From contig NZ_OMPC01000004.1 in assembly GCF_900312675.1 (NCBI RefSeq), positions 235,390 to 299,389 of the forward strand: a stretch of 64,000 nt of DNA, read 5' to 3'. Below are positions 20,096-29,159 of the stretch, piece by piece. Numbering within the stretch: the stretch's first letter is position 1; every line of letters begins with the position of its first letter. Made by a program: the position numbers and the translations under genes. Under the pieces are notes generated by a model. It did not search any database, was not told the origin of the DNA, and saw only the letters and a list, made by a program, of their open reading frames with translations. Source of the stretch: Aliivibrio sp. EL58 (GTDB taxonomy: Bacteria; Pseudomonadota; Gammaproteobacteria; Enterobacterales; Vibrionaceae).

Positions 20096-21952
20096 ATGAA
20101 AGGGTTATTCCACTTCATAGGAAAATGTTTTAAAGCCATATGGAAGTTACTTTCCTTTACCCGTCAACTGGTATTAAACCTATTTTTTCTTGCTTTTGTG
20201 GGAGTGATTGCCTTCACTTTCCTAGCCAGTGATGAGTCTAACGTTGAAACTCAACAAGTTGAGAAGAAAGCATTAATCCTTGATTTGTCTGGTCCCATTG
20301 TTGAAGAGAGTAAATTTCGCGAACCATTAGAGCGTGTTACTTCTGATTTATTAGGCAGTCAAAAATCTCAAGAAAATGTCTTATTTGATATTGTCGATAC
20401 TATTCGCTTTGCGGCTCATGATGACAATGTTTCGGGCTTAGTACTTCATTTAAAAGAAATGAATGAAACCAGCTTAACTAAACTCCGTTATATCGCTAAA
20501 GCCATCAATACCTTCAAAGCTGCAGGTAAACCGGTTTATGCCATTGGTGATTACTACAATCAAAGCCAATACTATTTAGCAAGTTACGCTGATAAAGTTT
20601 TCATGGCACCTGATGGTACGGTTCTATTACGTGGCTACGGCGCTTATACGCTGTACTACAAAGACCTACTTGAAAACCTGAATGTCTCTACGCATGTTTT
20701 CCGTGTTGGAACGTACAAATCAGCGGTAGAACCGTATCTTAGAAATGACATGTCTGATGCGGCAAAAGAATCGACATCAGTATGGCTGACTCAATTGTGG
20801 GATGCCTATTTAGATGATGTTGCTACTAACCGTCAAATTGATGCAAAAACATTAACGATGCCAATGGATCAATTCATTGCGAAGTTAAAAACGCTTAATG
20901 GTGACTTATCACAAATGACAGTAGAGCTTGGTTTGGTGGATAAGCTAGCAACACGCCAAGAAGTTCGTAAAGACATGATTGAACAATTTGGTTCTAATGG
21001 CTACGACAGCTTTAAACAAATCAGTTATTACGATTATCGCCCACAAGTTCGCCCAGCTATCATTCCTGATGCTCAAGATATTGCTGTTGTTGTTGCAAGT
21101 GGAGCAATCATGGATGGAACTCAACGACAAGGTACCGTTGGTGGTGACTCTACCGCTTCTCTACTTCGTCAAGCTCGTGGAGATGACAATGTAAAAGCGG
21201 TCGTTCTTCGTGTTGATAGCCCTGGTGGTAGTGCTTTTGCTTCTGAAGTGATCCGCAATGAAGTGGATGCCCTTAAAGAAGCAGGTAAACCGGTCGTTAT
21301 TTCAATGTCGAGTGTCGCCGCCTCTGGTGGGTATTGGATCTCAGCAAGTGCAGACAAGATCATTGCACAACCAACCACCATTACTGGCTCAATTGGTATC
21401 TTTGGTATTCTAACTACCTTTGAAAAAGGCTTAAATAAGATGGGGATCCACAATGATGGGATCTCAACCTCTCCATTTAATGGTGTTGGTTTAACTCGCC
21501 CGTTAAATGATGATGTAGCTCAAGTGATGCAGTTAGGTATCGAACATGGCTATCACCGCTTTATTAAACTGGTGAGTGACCATCGTGATCTATCTCTAGA
21601 AGCGGTTGATAACGTAGCACAAGGCCGTGTTTGGACAGGTAAAGATGCGCTAAAACATGGTTTAGTTGACCAATTAGGTGATTTTGATGATGCCGTACAA
21701 GCCGCAGCTCAATTAGCTAATATGGAATCATATAACCTCTACTGGGTTAAAGAGCCACTATCTCCAATGGAGCAATTCCTTGAAGAGTTAAGTATGAGCT
21801 TTAACGCTAATATCAAAACAGAGCTTTTTTCATTAGCACCAGAAGCATTGCAACCAACCATCAGCAAAGTTGCAACAGACATCAACATGTTGAATAACTT
21901 TAATGATCCAAAAGGGCAATATCTCTTCTGTTTAAACTGTAGCAATCTTTAA
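20096..21952 (+). CDS. sppA: Signal peptide peptidase SppA, 67 kDa type
   Basis: A 618-residue inner-membrane serine protease, the same length as E. coli SppA. It degrades signal peptides left after secretion. An N-terminal membrane segment is near residues 20-42. Two tandem ClpP/crotonase-like domains follow: the first carries the general-base Lys (RVGTYKSAVEPYLR, near 207-220) and the second the nucleophile Ser (VAASGGYWISA near 407). The ATG at 20096 has an AAGGA site 7 bases upstream and leads into the usual N-terminus. An in-frame GTG at 20063 has no such site. A terminator follows, so it is probably monocistronic. Confidence 0.95.
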   Translation: MKGLFHFIGKCFKAIWKLLSFTRQLVLNLFFLAFVGVIAFTFLASDESNVETQQVEKKALILDLSGPIVEESKFREPLERVTSDLLGSQKSQENVLFDIVDTIRFAAHDDNVSGLVLHLKEMNETSLTKLRYIAKAINTFKAAGKPVYAIGDYYNQSQYYLASYADKVFMAPDGTVLLRGYGAYTLYYKDLLENLNVSTHVFRVGTYKSAVEPYLRNDMSDAAKESTSVWLTQLWDAYLDDVATNRQIDAKTLTMPMDQFIAKLKTLNGDLSQMTVELGLVDKLATRQEVRKDMIEQFGSNGYDSFKQISYYDYRPQVRPAIIPDAQDIAVVVASGAIMDGTQRQGTVGGDSTASLLRQARGDDNVKAVVLRVDSPGGSAFASEVIRNEVDALKEAGKPVVISMSSVAASGGYWISASADKIIAQPTTITGSIGIFGILTTFEKGLNKMGIHNDGISTSPFNGVGLTRPLNDDVAQVMQLGIEHGYHRFIKLVSDHRDLSLEAVDNVAQGRVWTGKDALKHGLVDQLGDFDDAVQAAAQLANMESYNLYWVKEPLSPMEQFLEELSMSFNANIKTELFSLAPEALQPTISKVATDINMLNNFNDPKGQYLFCLNCSNL

Positions 21953-21962
21953 AAGCATGACG

Positions 21963-21989
21963 AGCCCGACACATGTCGGGCTTTCTTTA
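21963..21989 (+). terminator. Rho-independent terminator of sppA
   Basis: Stem AGCCCGAC / GTCGGGCT with a 4-base loop ACAT, followed by TTCTTT. Confidence 0.88.
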
Positions 21990-22044
21990 TGCCGAAGGCA
22001 CAGTATAATCGCACTACCTCCCATAACTCTGTACCGTTGTTATT

Positions 22045-23058
22045 ATGGAAAGAAAACACATTTACATCGCCTATACAGGCGGCACAATCGGCATGTTGAA
22101 ATCTGATGATCATGGTTATGTACCTGCATCAGGATTTATGCAACATCAACTAAAACAAATGCCTGAGTTTCATCGTGCAGAAATGCCAATTTTCACCATT
22201 CACGAATATGAACCATTAATTGATTCATCTGATATGACGCCAGAAGATTGGCAACGTATTGCAGATGATATTCGTGCTAACTACGATAAATACGACGGAT
22301 TTGTAATTCTTCATGGTACGGATACCATGGCCTACACAGCATCAGCACTTTCATTTATGCTTGAGAACCTTGGAAAACCAGTGATCGTAACTGGCTCTCA
22401 AATCCCTCTTGCTGAGCTACGCTCTGATGGCCAAAGCAACTTATTAAATGCCTTACACATTGCAGCTAACTACCCGATTAACGAAGTCACATTATTCTTC
22501 AACAACAAATTAATTCGTGGTAACCGTAGTACAAAATCACATGCTGATGGCTTTGATGCTTTCTCTTCGCCAAACCTGTCACCATTACTTGAAGCGGGTA
22601 TTAATATCCAAATCAACGGTGCTGAAATCAATAAACAGCCTGAAGGTGAATTCACGGTTAATAATATTACGCCACAACCAATTGGCGTAGTAACCATGTA
22701 CCCAGGTATTTCAGCCGAAGTGATTAAAAACACATTACGCCAACCTGTGAATGCAATGATATTACTCACTTTTGGTGTAGGTAATGCCCCACAAAATCCA
22801 GAGCTTTTAGCACAACTAAAAGACGCTTCTGAGCGTGGTGTTGTCGTTGTAAACTTAACTCAATGTTTATCAGGAAAAGTAAACATGGGTGGTTACGCAA
22901 CAGGTTGTGCGCTTGCTGAAGCCGGTGTGATCAGTGGTTATGATATGACCCCAGAAGCAGCACTAGCTAAACTGCACTACCTACTAAGTAAAGATCTGCC
23001 TTATGAAACCATGCGTACCATGATGCAGCAAAGTTTACGTGGCGAGTTAACTCACTAA
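22045..23058 (+). CDS. ansA: L-asparaginase I (cytoplasmic)
   Basis: A 337-residue asparaginase that hydrolyses L-asparagine to aspartate and ammonia. The first catalytic Thr is in IAYTGGTIGML near residue 14 and the second in ILHGTDTMAYTASAL near residue 92, with the usual Asp and Lys partners (KSHADGFDAF near 163). No signal peptide is present, so it is the low-affinity cytoplasmic type I enzyme (E. coli AnsA, 338 residues). It follows sppA as in other Vibrio genomes I recall. It ends at a terminator shared with the convergent asd gene. Confidence 0.95.
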   Translation: MERKHIYIAYTGGTIGMLKSDDHGYVPASGFMQHQLKQMPEFHRAEMPIFTIHEYEPLIDSSDMTPEDWQRIADDIRANYDKYDGFVILHGTDTMAYTASALSFMLENLGKPVIVTGSQIPLAELRSDGQSNLLNALHIAANYPINEVTLFFNNKLIRGNRSTKSHADGFDAFSSPNLSPLLEAGINIQINGAEINKQPEGEFTVNNITPQPIGVVTMYPGISAEVIKNTLRQPVNAMILLTFGVGNAPQNPELLAQLKDASERGVVVVNLTQCLSGKVNMGGYATGCALAEAGVISGYDMTPEAALAKLHYLLSKDLPYETMRTMMQQSLRGELTH

Positions 23059-23090
23059 AATCTAATAACAAGGTCATCTTGTTATAATAA

Positions 23091-23128
23091 AAAGGCTTCC
23101 CTGATATTCTCATGGGAAGCCTTTTTTG
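23091..23128 (+). terminator. Terminator between ansA and convergent asd
   Basis: Stem AAGGCTTCCC / GGGAAGCC with a 12-base loop, T-run after it and A-run before it, so it can act on both strands. A smaller AACAAG/CTTGTT hairpin precedes it. Confidence 0.87.
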
Positions 23129-23170
23129 TTCTATTAACTAATGCAATTAACTCTATTTAGAATGTTGAGA

Positions 23171-24286
23171 TTATTTCTTTTCGTTAAGAATTATACGCAA
23201 TGTACGACGAAGTGGCTCTGCTGCACCCCATAGTAATTGGTCACCAACGGTAAAGGCATTCAAGAAATCATTACCCATCGACATCTTACGTAAACGGCCG
23301 ACTGGCACAGACAAAGTACCTGTTACTTTTGCAGGTGTTAACTCTTGAGCAGTAATATCACGCTCATTTGGAATAACTTTAACCCAATCATTATGCGTTG
23401 CAATGATCTCTTCGATCTCATCCATTGGGACATCTTGCTTCAATTTGATCGTTAATGCTTGTGAGTGACAACGCATTGCACCGATACGTACACAAGTACC
23501 ATCAATCGCAATTGGTGAATCTTGAAGACCAAGGATCTTGTTGGTTTCAACCGTTGCTTTCCACTCTTCTTTACTCTGACCATTTTCGCGTTTCACGTCA
23601 ATCCAAGGGATCAATGAACCCGCCAGTGGAGCCCCAAACTCTGATGTTGGGAAAGAATCAGAACGAATTGTCTCTGCTACTTTTCTATCAATATCTAAAA
23701 TAGAGCTTGAAGGATTTGCTAGTTCAGATGTCACGCAATCATTCACTACGCCCATTTGAGAAATTAGCTCACGCATATTTTTCGCACCAGCACCAGAAGC
23801 CGCTTGATACGTCATAGCACTAACCCACTCAACTAAACCTGCTTTATATAAGCCACCAAGACCCATTAGCATCAGACTAACCGTACAGTTACCACCAACA
23901 TAAGTATTAGTACCTGCATGAATGCCTTGTTGAATTTGATCAAAGTTCACTGGATCAAGCGTAATAATCGCATCATCTTTCATACGTAATGTAGATGCAG
24001 CATCAATCCAGTAGCCTTTCCAACCTGCTTGACGAAGTGCTGAGTATACTTTTTCAGTATAGCTACCACCTTGACAGGTAATAATTGCATCTAATTTTAA
24101 TAAGGACTGAATATCAAATGCATCTTGCAGTAAACCGGCATCCTTTCCAAGGTTTGGTGCTGGAATTCCAACTTGTGATGTAGTGTAAAATACAGGTTCA
24201 ATATGGTCAAAATCACGTTCTTCAACCATACGCTGCATTAATACTGACCCCACCATTCCACGCCAGCCGACTAAACCTACTCTCAT
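23171..24286 (-). CDS. asd: Aspartate-semialdehyde dehydrogenase
   Basis: A 371-residue NADPH-dependent enzyme that reduces aspartyl phosphate to aspartate semialdehyde, the branch point to lysine/diaminopimelate, threonine and methionine. The N-terminus [16 protein letters not shown] is the NADP-binding loop. The catalytic Cys is in [17 protein letters not shown] near 135, and the active-site His in [11 protein letters not shown] near 276. It is the Gram-negative (E. coli-like) form. The start at 24286 follows CAGGGAGAGTATA, a strong ribosome site; a 24-codon upstream extension lacks one. No lysine riboswitch is seen before it, unlike the transporter at 3744-5330. Confidence 0.95.
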   Translation of the reverse strand: MRVGLVGWRGMVGSVLMQRMVEERDFDHIEPVFYTTSQVGIPAPNLGKDAGLLQDAFDIQSLLKLDAIITCQGGSYTEKVYSALRQAGWKGYWIDAASTLRMKDDAIITLDPVNFDQIQQGIHAGTNTYVGGNCTVSLMLMGLGGLYKAGLVEWVSAMTYQAASGAGAKNMRELISQMGVVNDCVTSELANPSSSILDIDRKVAETIRSDSFPTSEFGAPLAGSLIPWIDVKRENGQSKEEWKATVETNKILGLQDSPIAIDGTCVRIGAMRCHSQALTIKLKQDVPMDEIEEIIATHNDWVKVIPNERDITAQELTPAKVTGTLSVPVGRLRKMSMGNDFLNAFTVGDQLLWGAAEPLRRTLRIILNEKK

Positions 24287-24907
24287 TATACTCTCCCTGT
24301 AATTCAAAAAATAAAAAATACTTACTCCATCTATATGATGAACAGGACAAAATCTCAAGCACTATTTGCTTCATTACTTACTTTTTATGGATCATATTTC
24401 TACCTATTTACGTTTCTTATTTCAAAAAAATGGATAAAAAAACGACACTGTTTTAGTTAAGTTGACAAAAATCGCACTTTTACATCAACAAAAAACCATT
24501 TTTTAACAACTAATACAATAAATAACCACAAACAGCTTAAAAAGTAATATTTTTAGATTATTACACCTCGTTACACTTCATGATATTTTACTCAATAATG
24601 AATTAGCAAACGATTACACTAAAAAGCAGTTAATTACTGATACTTAAAAACAAAGTTAAGTATAAAATTTGATACAAAATAAAAACATCAAACGAGTGTT
24701 AAAACCAATCAACTTAAAATATAAAACCAATTATTAACCAAAAATTTACTTATAAGCAGTCTTTTAACACCGCTATAGATAGAAATCACAAATCAACTAT
24801 AGTTAATCGATCTCTTGTTGATCATAAGGTAAAGTGCATCTCGTTTAGAAAACACAATCCCTTATCGTATGAATTTTATTCATGCATACAAAAAAGAGGC
24901 TTTATAC
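24287..24907. other. asd-nhaC divergent intergenic region
   Basis: A 621-base, strongly A+T-rich stretch with no credible gene. Close to the plus-strand gene are AACTATAGTT at 24795-24804, part of a 16-base imperfect palindrome, and TTGATCAT about 20 bases further. These could be operators, but I cannot name the regulator. Nothing riboswitch-like was recognised. Confidence 0.45.
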
Positions 24908-26344
24908 ATGAAGCAAGCAACGACAAAGTTACCATCGCTAACGCAGGTAATTATATCTTTAGGGCTATTTCTACTACTTGCCTTTTCTTTCACGGCACAA
25001 CTTGATCTACCTATCCAATTAGCACTTTATATTGGTTGGTTCATTATCATTACTTTAGGTATCAAGTTAGGTCATGATTATAAATCTTTAGAAAAAGCAG
25101 CTCTAAATGGCATCTCCAATGGACTAGGAGCGGTATTAATTCTCTTGGCTGTAGGTGCTTTAGTAGGTACTTGGATTTCTGGCGGTATTGTTCCAACCAT
25201 TATTTACTATGGTTTAAAAGCAATTCATCCATCAATCTTCCTTCTTGCAACAATGATTATCTGTTCATTAACAGCTCTTGCAACTGGTACCTCTTGGGGT
25301 GCTGCAGGTACAGCTGGTATTGCGATGATGGGGATTGGTCAAGGTCTTGGTGTTCCGGCTCCGATTACTGCAGGTGCTATCCTTTCTGGTTGTTACTTTG
25401 GCGATAAAATGTCACCACTGTCAGACTCAGTAATTCTTGCTTCTTCAATGTCAGGCGTTGAAGTAATGGAACACATTAAGGGCATGCTTCCAGTTGCACT
25501 TATCAGTTACATCATTACTGGTATCATGTTTACCGCTTTTGGTTTCCACTTTGCTGGTAACGTTGACATGAGCCAAGTAGATTCAGTAATTCTTGCGATG
25601 GAAAATCAGTTTGTAATTTCTCCATTCTCATTTGTTCCTGTCGTGATTGTGCTTGGTCTATTAGCAATGCGTATGCCTTCTTTCCCAGTAATTAGCTTTG
25701 GTTCTCTTCTGGGTATTATTTGGGCAGTGATGGTTCAAGATATCGACTTCTTGACCGCATTCAATACAGCATGGGCTCCGTTCTCAATTGAATCTGGTGT
25801 TGGCTTCATTGACTCAATTCTAAACCGTGGCGGCATGTCTTCAATGCTTGGTTCAGTAGCTGTTATCGTATTTGGTTTAGGCTTTGGTGGCTTACTGGAT
25901 AAAGTTGGCGTACTAGAAACCGTTGCTAAACTATTCGAAAAACGCGTACAAGGTCCTGGTTCACTCGCGACAAGTACAATTGCTACGGCTTTCTTTGGTA
26001 ACATCTTCGGCTCAGCAATGTATGTATCGCTTATCCTTACTCCAAAGATTTGTGCGAAAAACTACGACCGTTTAGGCTACAAACGTAAGAACCTTTCTCG
26101 TAACGCAGAGTTCGGCGGAACGCTAACATCAGGTATGGTTCCATGGAGTGATAATGGTATCTACATGGCAAGTATCTTAGGTGTTGCGACACTGTCTTAC
26201 GCACCGTTCATGTGGTTAAGCTTTGTATGTATTATCGTGACAATCGTGACGTCTTACATGGGTTGGTTTGTTGATAAATGTGAACCAACAATCACAGCAG
26301 AAGATACTGACGAAGCTATTGCAGTAGAAACAAAAACAGCGTAA
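24908..26344 (+). CDS. nhaC: Na+/H+ antiporter of the NhaC family
   Basis: A 478-residue polytopic membrane protein with about 11-12 hydrophobic segments. NhaC hallmarks are LATGTSWGAAGTAGIAMM near 125, LSGCYFGDKMSPLSDSVI near 156 and NAEFGGTLTSGMVPWSDNGI near 397. It exchanges Na+ for H+ or a dicarboxylate/amino acid in some members (MleN, YheL, YvsH relatives), so the substrate is not certain. The ATG at 24908 has AAAAGAGG 8 bases upstream; an upstream ATG at 24869 has no ribosome site. Unlike the relative at 3744-5330 it has no riboswitch. A strong terminator follows. Confidence 0.87.
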   Translation: MKQATTKLPSLTQVIISLGLFLLLAFSFTAQLDLPIQLALYIGWFIIITLGIKLGHDYKSLEKAALNGISNGLGAVLILLAVGALVGTWISGGIVPTIIYYGLKAIHPSIFLLATMIICSLTALATGTSWGAAGTAGIAMMGIGQGLGVPAPITAGAILSGCYFGDKMSPLSDSVILASSMSGVEVMEHIKGMLPVALISYIITGIMFTAFGFHFAGNVDMSQVDSVILAMENQFVISPFSFVPVVIVLGLLAMRMPSFPVISFGSLLGIIWAVMVQDIDFLTAFNTAWAPFSIESGVGFIDSILNRGGMSSMLGSVAVIVFGLGFGGLLDKVGVLETVAKLFEKRVQGPGSLATSTIATAFFGNIFGSAMYVSLILTPKICAKNYDRLGYKRKNLSRNAEFGGTLTSGMVPWSDNGIYMASILGVATLSYAPFMWLSFVCIIVTIVTSYMGWFVDKCEPTITAEDTDEAIAVETKTA

Positions 26345-26384
26345 TTCATACTGCTCTACCTTTAAATAGCGTCATCTAAATAGA

Positions 26385-26424
26385 AAAATGCCAGCGGTTG
26401 ACTCAACCACTGGCATTTTTTATG
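26385..26424 (+). terminator. Terminator between nhaC and the convergent lipoprotein gene
   Basis: Long stem AAATGCCAG-GGTTG / CAACC-CTGGCATTT with one bulge, T-run after and A-run before. It probably serves both convergent genes. Confidence 0.88.
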
Positions 26425-26468
26425 TCTATTTTTTATGTTCTAACTATTATCTATAGTTATCACAATAT

Positions 26469-27674
26469 TTATACAACCGTTTTTTTCACAGCTGCTCGTT
26501 TACCTAAGAAGTAACCCAATCCTAAAGGCGCAAAGAAAATAGCTAAGATAAATAAGATGAAGTAAATAATGGTGCTCTTAATCAAATCAATGACTTTATC
26601 TATCGCAAGTGTCAGCACATCTTGTGAGACTTTATCTAAATCTTGAGTAAACTTCTCACGCTCTTGAGAAACAATAATCGCAATTGCATTACGCTCCCTC
26701 TCAACCATGTTCACTAACTCTTGACGTTCACGAGCAACCATCGCCTCTAAAGCAATACGCTCAGCACTGAGTTGATTTAACTTGTCATCTGTCTTTAGAT
26801 CCAAATCGTCAAGCAATGGCTGTAACTGTAAGCTCATTTGTTCTGCTAGATTTTGCATATACTCAGGGTTGTTGTTCACAAAGTCTTGAAACGACTCAGA
26901 GGTATCGCGCAAGCTTTCCATGGTTTTATTAATATCATTACCATTTAGATTGCTGTTCATCGCAATCAATTGGGCTTTCCATGTCATGATCTTCGGGGTT
27001 TGTTCTGACACTAAACCTAAGCGGTCAGAGACATCACCTAACGCCTCAGGCATGGTTCCTAATGTTGCTACCGCTTCCGTTTCATCGATATTTTGATGCG
27101 CTAACCACGCTTTTAAAGCAGGGGTTCTTCGCATCATTAAATTATCAAATGGGTGCTCTGCAACAAACGTGGTAATAAAGTCTTGAGCATCACTAAACTC
27201 AGAACTCGACAACAGCTTCTCTGCCATTTTTTTAATGTCATCATTCAGAACTTGGCTTGTTTTAAAAGCGACATCGCCATCAAATAACTCAGAGCCTTTC
27301 CCTTCTAGTGAGAAGAATTGTTCCATTTGAGCAGCAAAAACCCAAGTATCAATTAAGGCTATTTTTGGAGACACTTGATACGCCGCACGTTGCAACCCTT
27401 CTTCTGCATGGATCTTCCATAACAAAACATACGATTGATGTAAGGTATCGTCTTTAGGGTATGTCGCTGATATTTTATCCGCAGCAGATTCCACTTCACT
27501 AAAGAAATGTTTGCTGTATTCACGAGTTAAAATACGAGTATTGAGTTCTGCCGTCGTTAATGGGATAGATTGAGACTCTATCTTCAGCTCAAGTAAAGAA
27601 CAACCATTGAGCAGAAAAAGGGATAGAGCTATCGAGAATAGCTTAGAAACAAAGAATTTAGAGGTGTATTTCAT
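26469..27674 (-). CDS. Uncharacterised lipoprotein with coiled coil and C-terminal membrane anchor
   Basis: A 401-residue protein of unknown function. It starts with a basic signal peptide and a lipobox LLNGC (Cys near residue 25). The middle, about 40-270, is helical. A charged coiled-coil stretch with repeated MVARERQELVNMVERERN-like heptads covers about 285-345. A hydrophobic membrane segment (IYFILFILAIFFAPLGLGYFLG) near 365-390 ends in a basic tail. A lipid anchor at one end and a membrane helix at the other suggest a protein that bridges or tensions the envelope. I recall homologues labelled as chemotaxis proteins in Vibrio genomes, without clear support here. The ATG at 27674 has a GTAGGG site; TTG at 27680 is less likely. 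Confidence 0.68.
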   Translation of the reverse strand: MKYTSKFFVSKLFSIALSLFLLNGCSLLELKIESQSIPLTTAELNTRILTREYSKHFFSEVESAADKISATYPKDDTLHQSYVLLWKIHAEEGLQRAAYQVSPKIALIDTWVFAAQMEQFFSLEGKGSELFDGDVAFKTSQVLNDDIKKMAEKLLSSSEFSDAQDFITTFVAEHPFDNLMMRRTPALKAWLAHQNIDETEAVATLGTMPEALGDVSDRLGLVSEQTPKIMTWKAQLIAMNSNLNGNDINKTMESLRDTSESFQDFVNNNPEYMQNLAEQMSLQLQPLLDDLDLKTDDKLNQLSAERIALEAMVARERQELVNMVERERNAIAIIVSQEREKFTQDLDKVSQDVLTLAIDKVIDLIKSTIIYFILFILAIFFAPLGLGYFLGKRAAVKKTVV

Positions 27675-27816
27675 GAACAACCCTACCTAACCAGAATTTT
27701 ATAATTAAAGGATAGATAGGGTATCATTTTGCAAAAATCAAGTTATCAAATATGTGAGAACAAACTGTCAATTATGCATAAATCAACAGCTTTATTTTTT
27801 GCAATATAAACACGAG

Positions 27817-28833
27817 TTATGATTCAGAAGAACCTAGACGTCGTGTTAATTGATCTTTTAAGTTTGGTGGTGTGCCTTTAATTGTTAGAGTATCTGTTTC
27901 TGGATCATAGAAAACACGCTCACCCAGTAACATCGCATCAAAGTTCAAAGATAAACCACCGCCAGCACCAACAAACTTAGTAAGTTTACGCATTGCAGTG
28001 CGATCAACTGGGAAAGATTCTTCTAATTCATACCCTTGCTCTTCAGCAAATTGGTAAAAATTAGAGCCTGATTCAGAGGTTGGTAATTCACCAGATAACT
28101 CTTTGACGGTTAACTCTTCACCAGCTTGAAGTTGGCCATTGCAATAATCATATACGCTTTTACGATATTGCTGTTTTTCTTCTTTTTCTAAACGCTCATC
28201 TGCACAGAAATCTTCAACGGCTTGCATCAATACTTGGTTTTGCACCTTAGTATCCATACCTACATCTGCTTGTAAGAAATCTAAGAAGAAATCAGAGACT
28301 TTACGTCCCACACGTCCTTTAATGAACGTCAGGTAGCGATTTGAGTCTGAATCCGTTTCCCAAGTTGATAAATCAATACGTGCCGCAATATCCATTTTAG
28401 CAATATCAAGGTAATCAGTAGAACGAATATCTAATTGCTCCGTGACCTTCATACTCTCGTTTGATGGTAATACTGCGACAAACAAATACTCTGTTGCTAG
28501 CGAACGATATTCAGCGATAACTAAAATACCTTCTTCAGCAAATGGGTATTTAATCAGCTCTGATTTTAATTTCTCTGCCGATTTATTACTGAATTCTAAA
28601 AATGGCGTTTCATTCTTACGAACGGAACCTAACCAATGCCCGAACTCACTTTCAGTCTTAAATACACCAAAGCCTTTACCTGCTTTAGAGTTAAAGACAC
28701 GATGCAGCTCAGATACGAGGGCTTCAGTGAACTCTTCGTTCTCAAGAGTTTGATTTCGTAGACAAACTTCGATTTCATCTTGCTCATTTTTTACTAATTT
28801 ATGTAAAATTACGTTTGAAAGGGTTAAACTCAT
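27817..28833 (-). CDS. yejK: Nucleoid-associated protein YejK (NdpA)
   Basis: A 338-residue nucleoid-associated protein that binds double-stranded DNA and, in E. coli, interacts with topoisomerase IV and gyrase. It starts MSLTLSNVILHKLVKNEQDE, the usual family start, and ends with KGTPPNLKDQLTRRLG, also typical. Length matches E. coli YejK (335). I chose the ATG at 28833, because the in-frame ATG at 28875 adds residues absent from the family. It is divergent from yejL-yejM, the same arrangement as in E. coli. Confidence 0.93.
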   Translation of the reverse strand: MSLTLSNVILHKLVKNEQDEIEVCLRNQTLENEEFTEALVSELHRVFNSKAGKGFGVFKTESEFGHWLGSVRKNETPFLEFSNKSAEKLKSELIKYPFAEEGILVIAEYRSLATEYLFVAVLPSNESMKVTEQLDIRSTDYLDIAKMDIAARIDLSTWETDSDSNRYLTFIKGRVGRKVSDFFLDFLQADVGMDTKVQNQVLMQAVEDFCADERLEKEEKQQYRKSVYDYCNGQLQAGEELTVKELSGELPTSESGSNFYQFAEEQGYELEESFPVDRTAMRKLTKFVGAGGGLSLNFDAMLLGERVFYDPETDTLTIKGTPPNLKDQLTRRLGSSES

Positions 28834-28909
28834 AATAGAAAAGGTTTTTAGTTGACGTGCATAGTAGGTTATCATAAGCCGCTTTCACTATCATTAACTG
28901 AAAAGACTT

Positions 28910-29140
28910 ATGGCTATTACTACTTCGAAATACAGCAACAAACAAATTGAACAAATGTTAACAGAGATGGTCGATGTACTAGATAAGCATCGTGCACCAG
29001 CTGATCTATCTCTAATGTTGGTTGGTAACATTGCTACTAATGTACTAAACCAAGAAGTGCCAGCAGAGCAGCGTAAAGTTATTGCTGAGAAATTTGCTCA
29101 AGCACTATTTAGCTCATTAGATACACCAAAAACTCACTAA
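28910..29140 (+). CDS. yejL: UPF0352 family protein YejL
   Basis: A 76-residue small helical protein of the YejL (UPF0352) family, with the typical segments [21 protein letters not shown] and [13 protein letters not shown]. Function unknown. It is followed after 19 bases by yejM and is probably cotranscribed with it. The conserved link to yejM hints at a part in the same envelope process, but no direct evidence is visible. Confidence 0.92.
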   Translation: MAITTSKYSNKQIEQMLTEMVDVLDKHRAPADLSLMLVGNIATNVLNQEVPAEQRKVIAEKFAQALFSSLDTPKTH

Positions 29141-29159
29141 GAGCGAGAATTCAATTACC

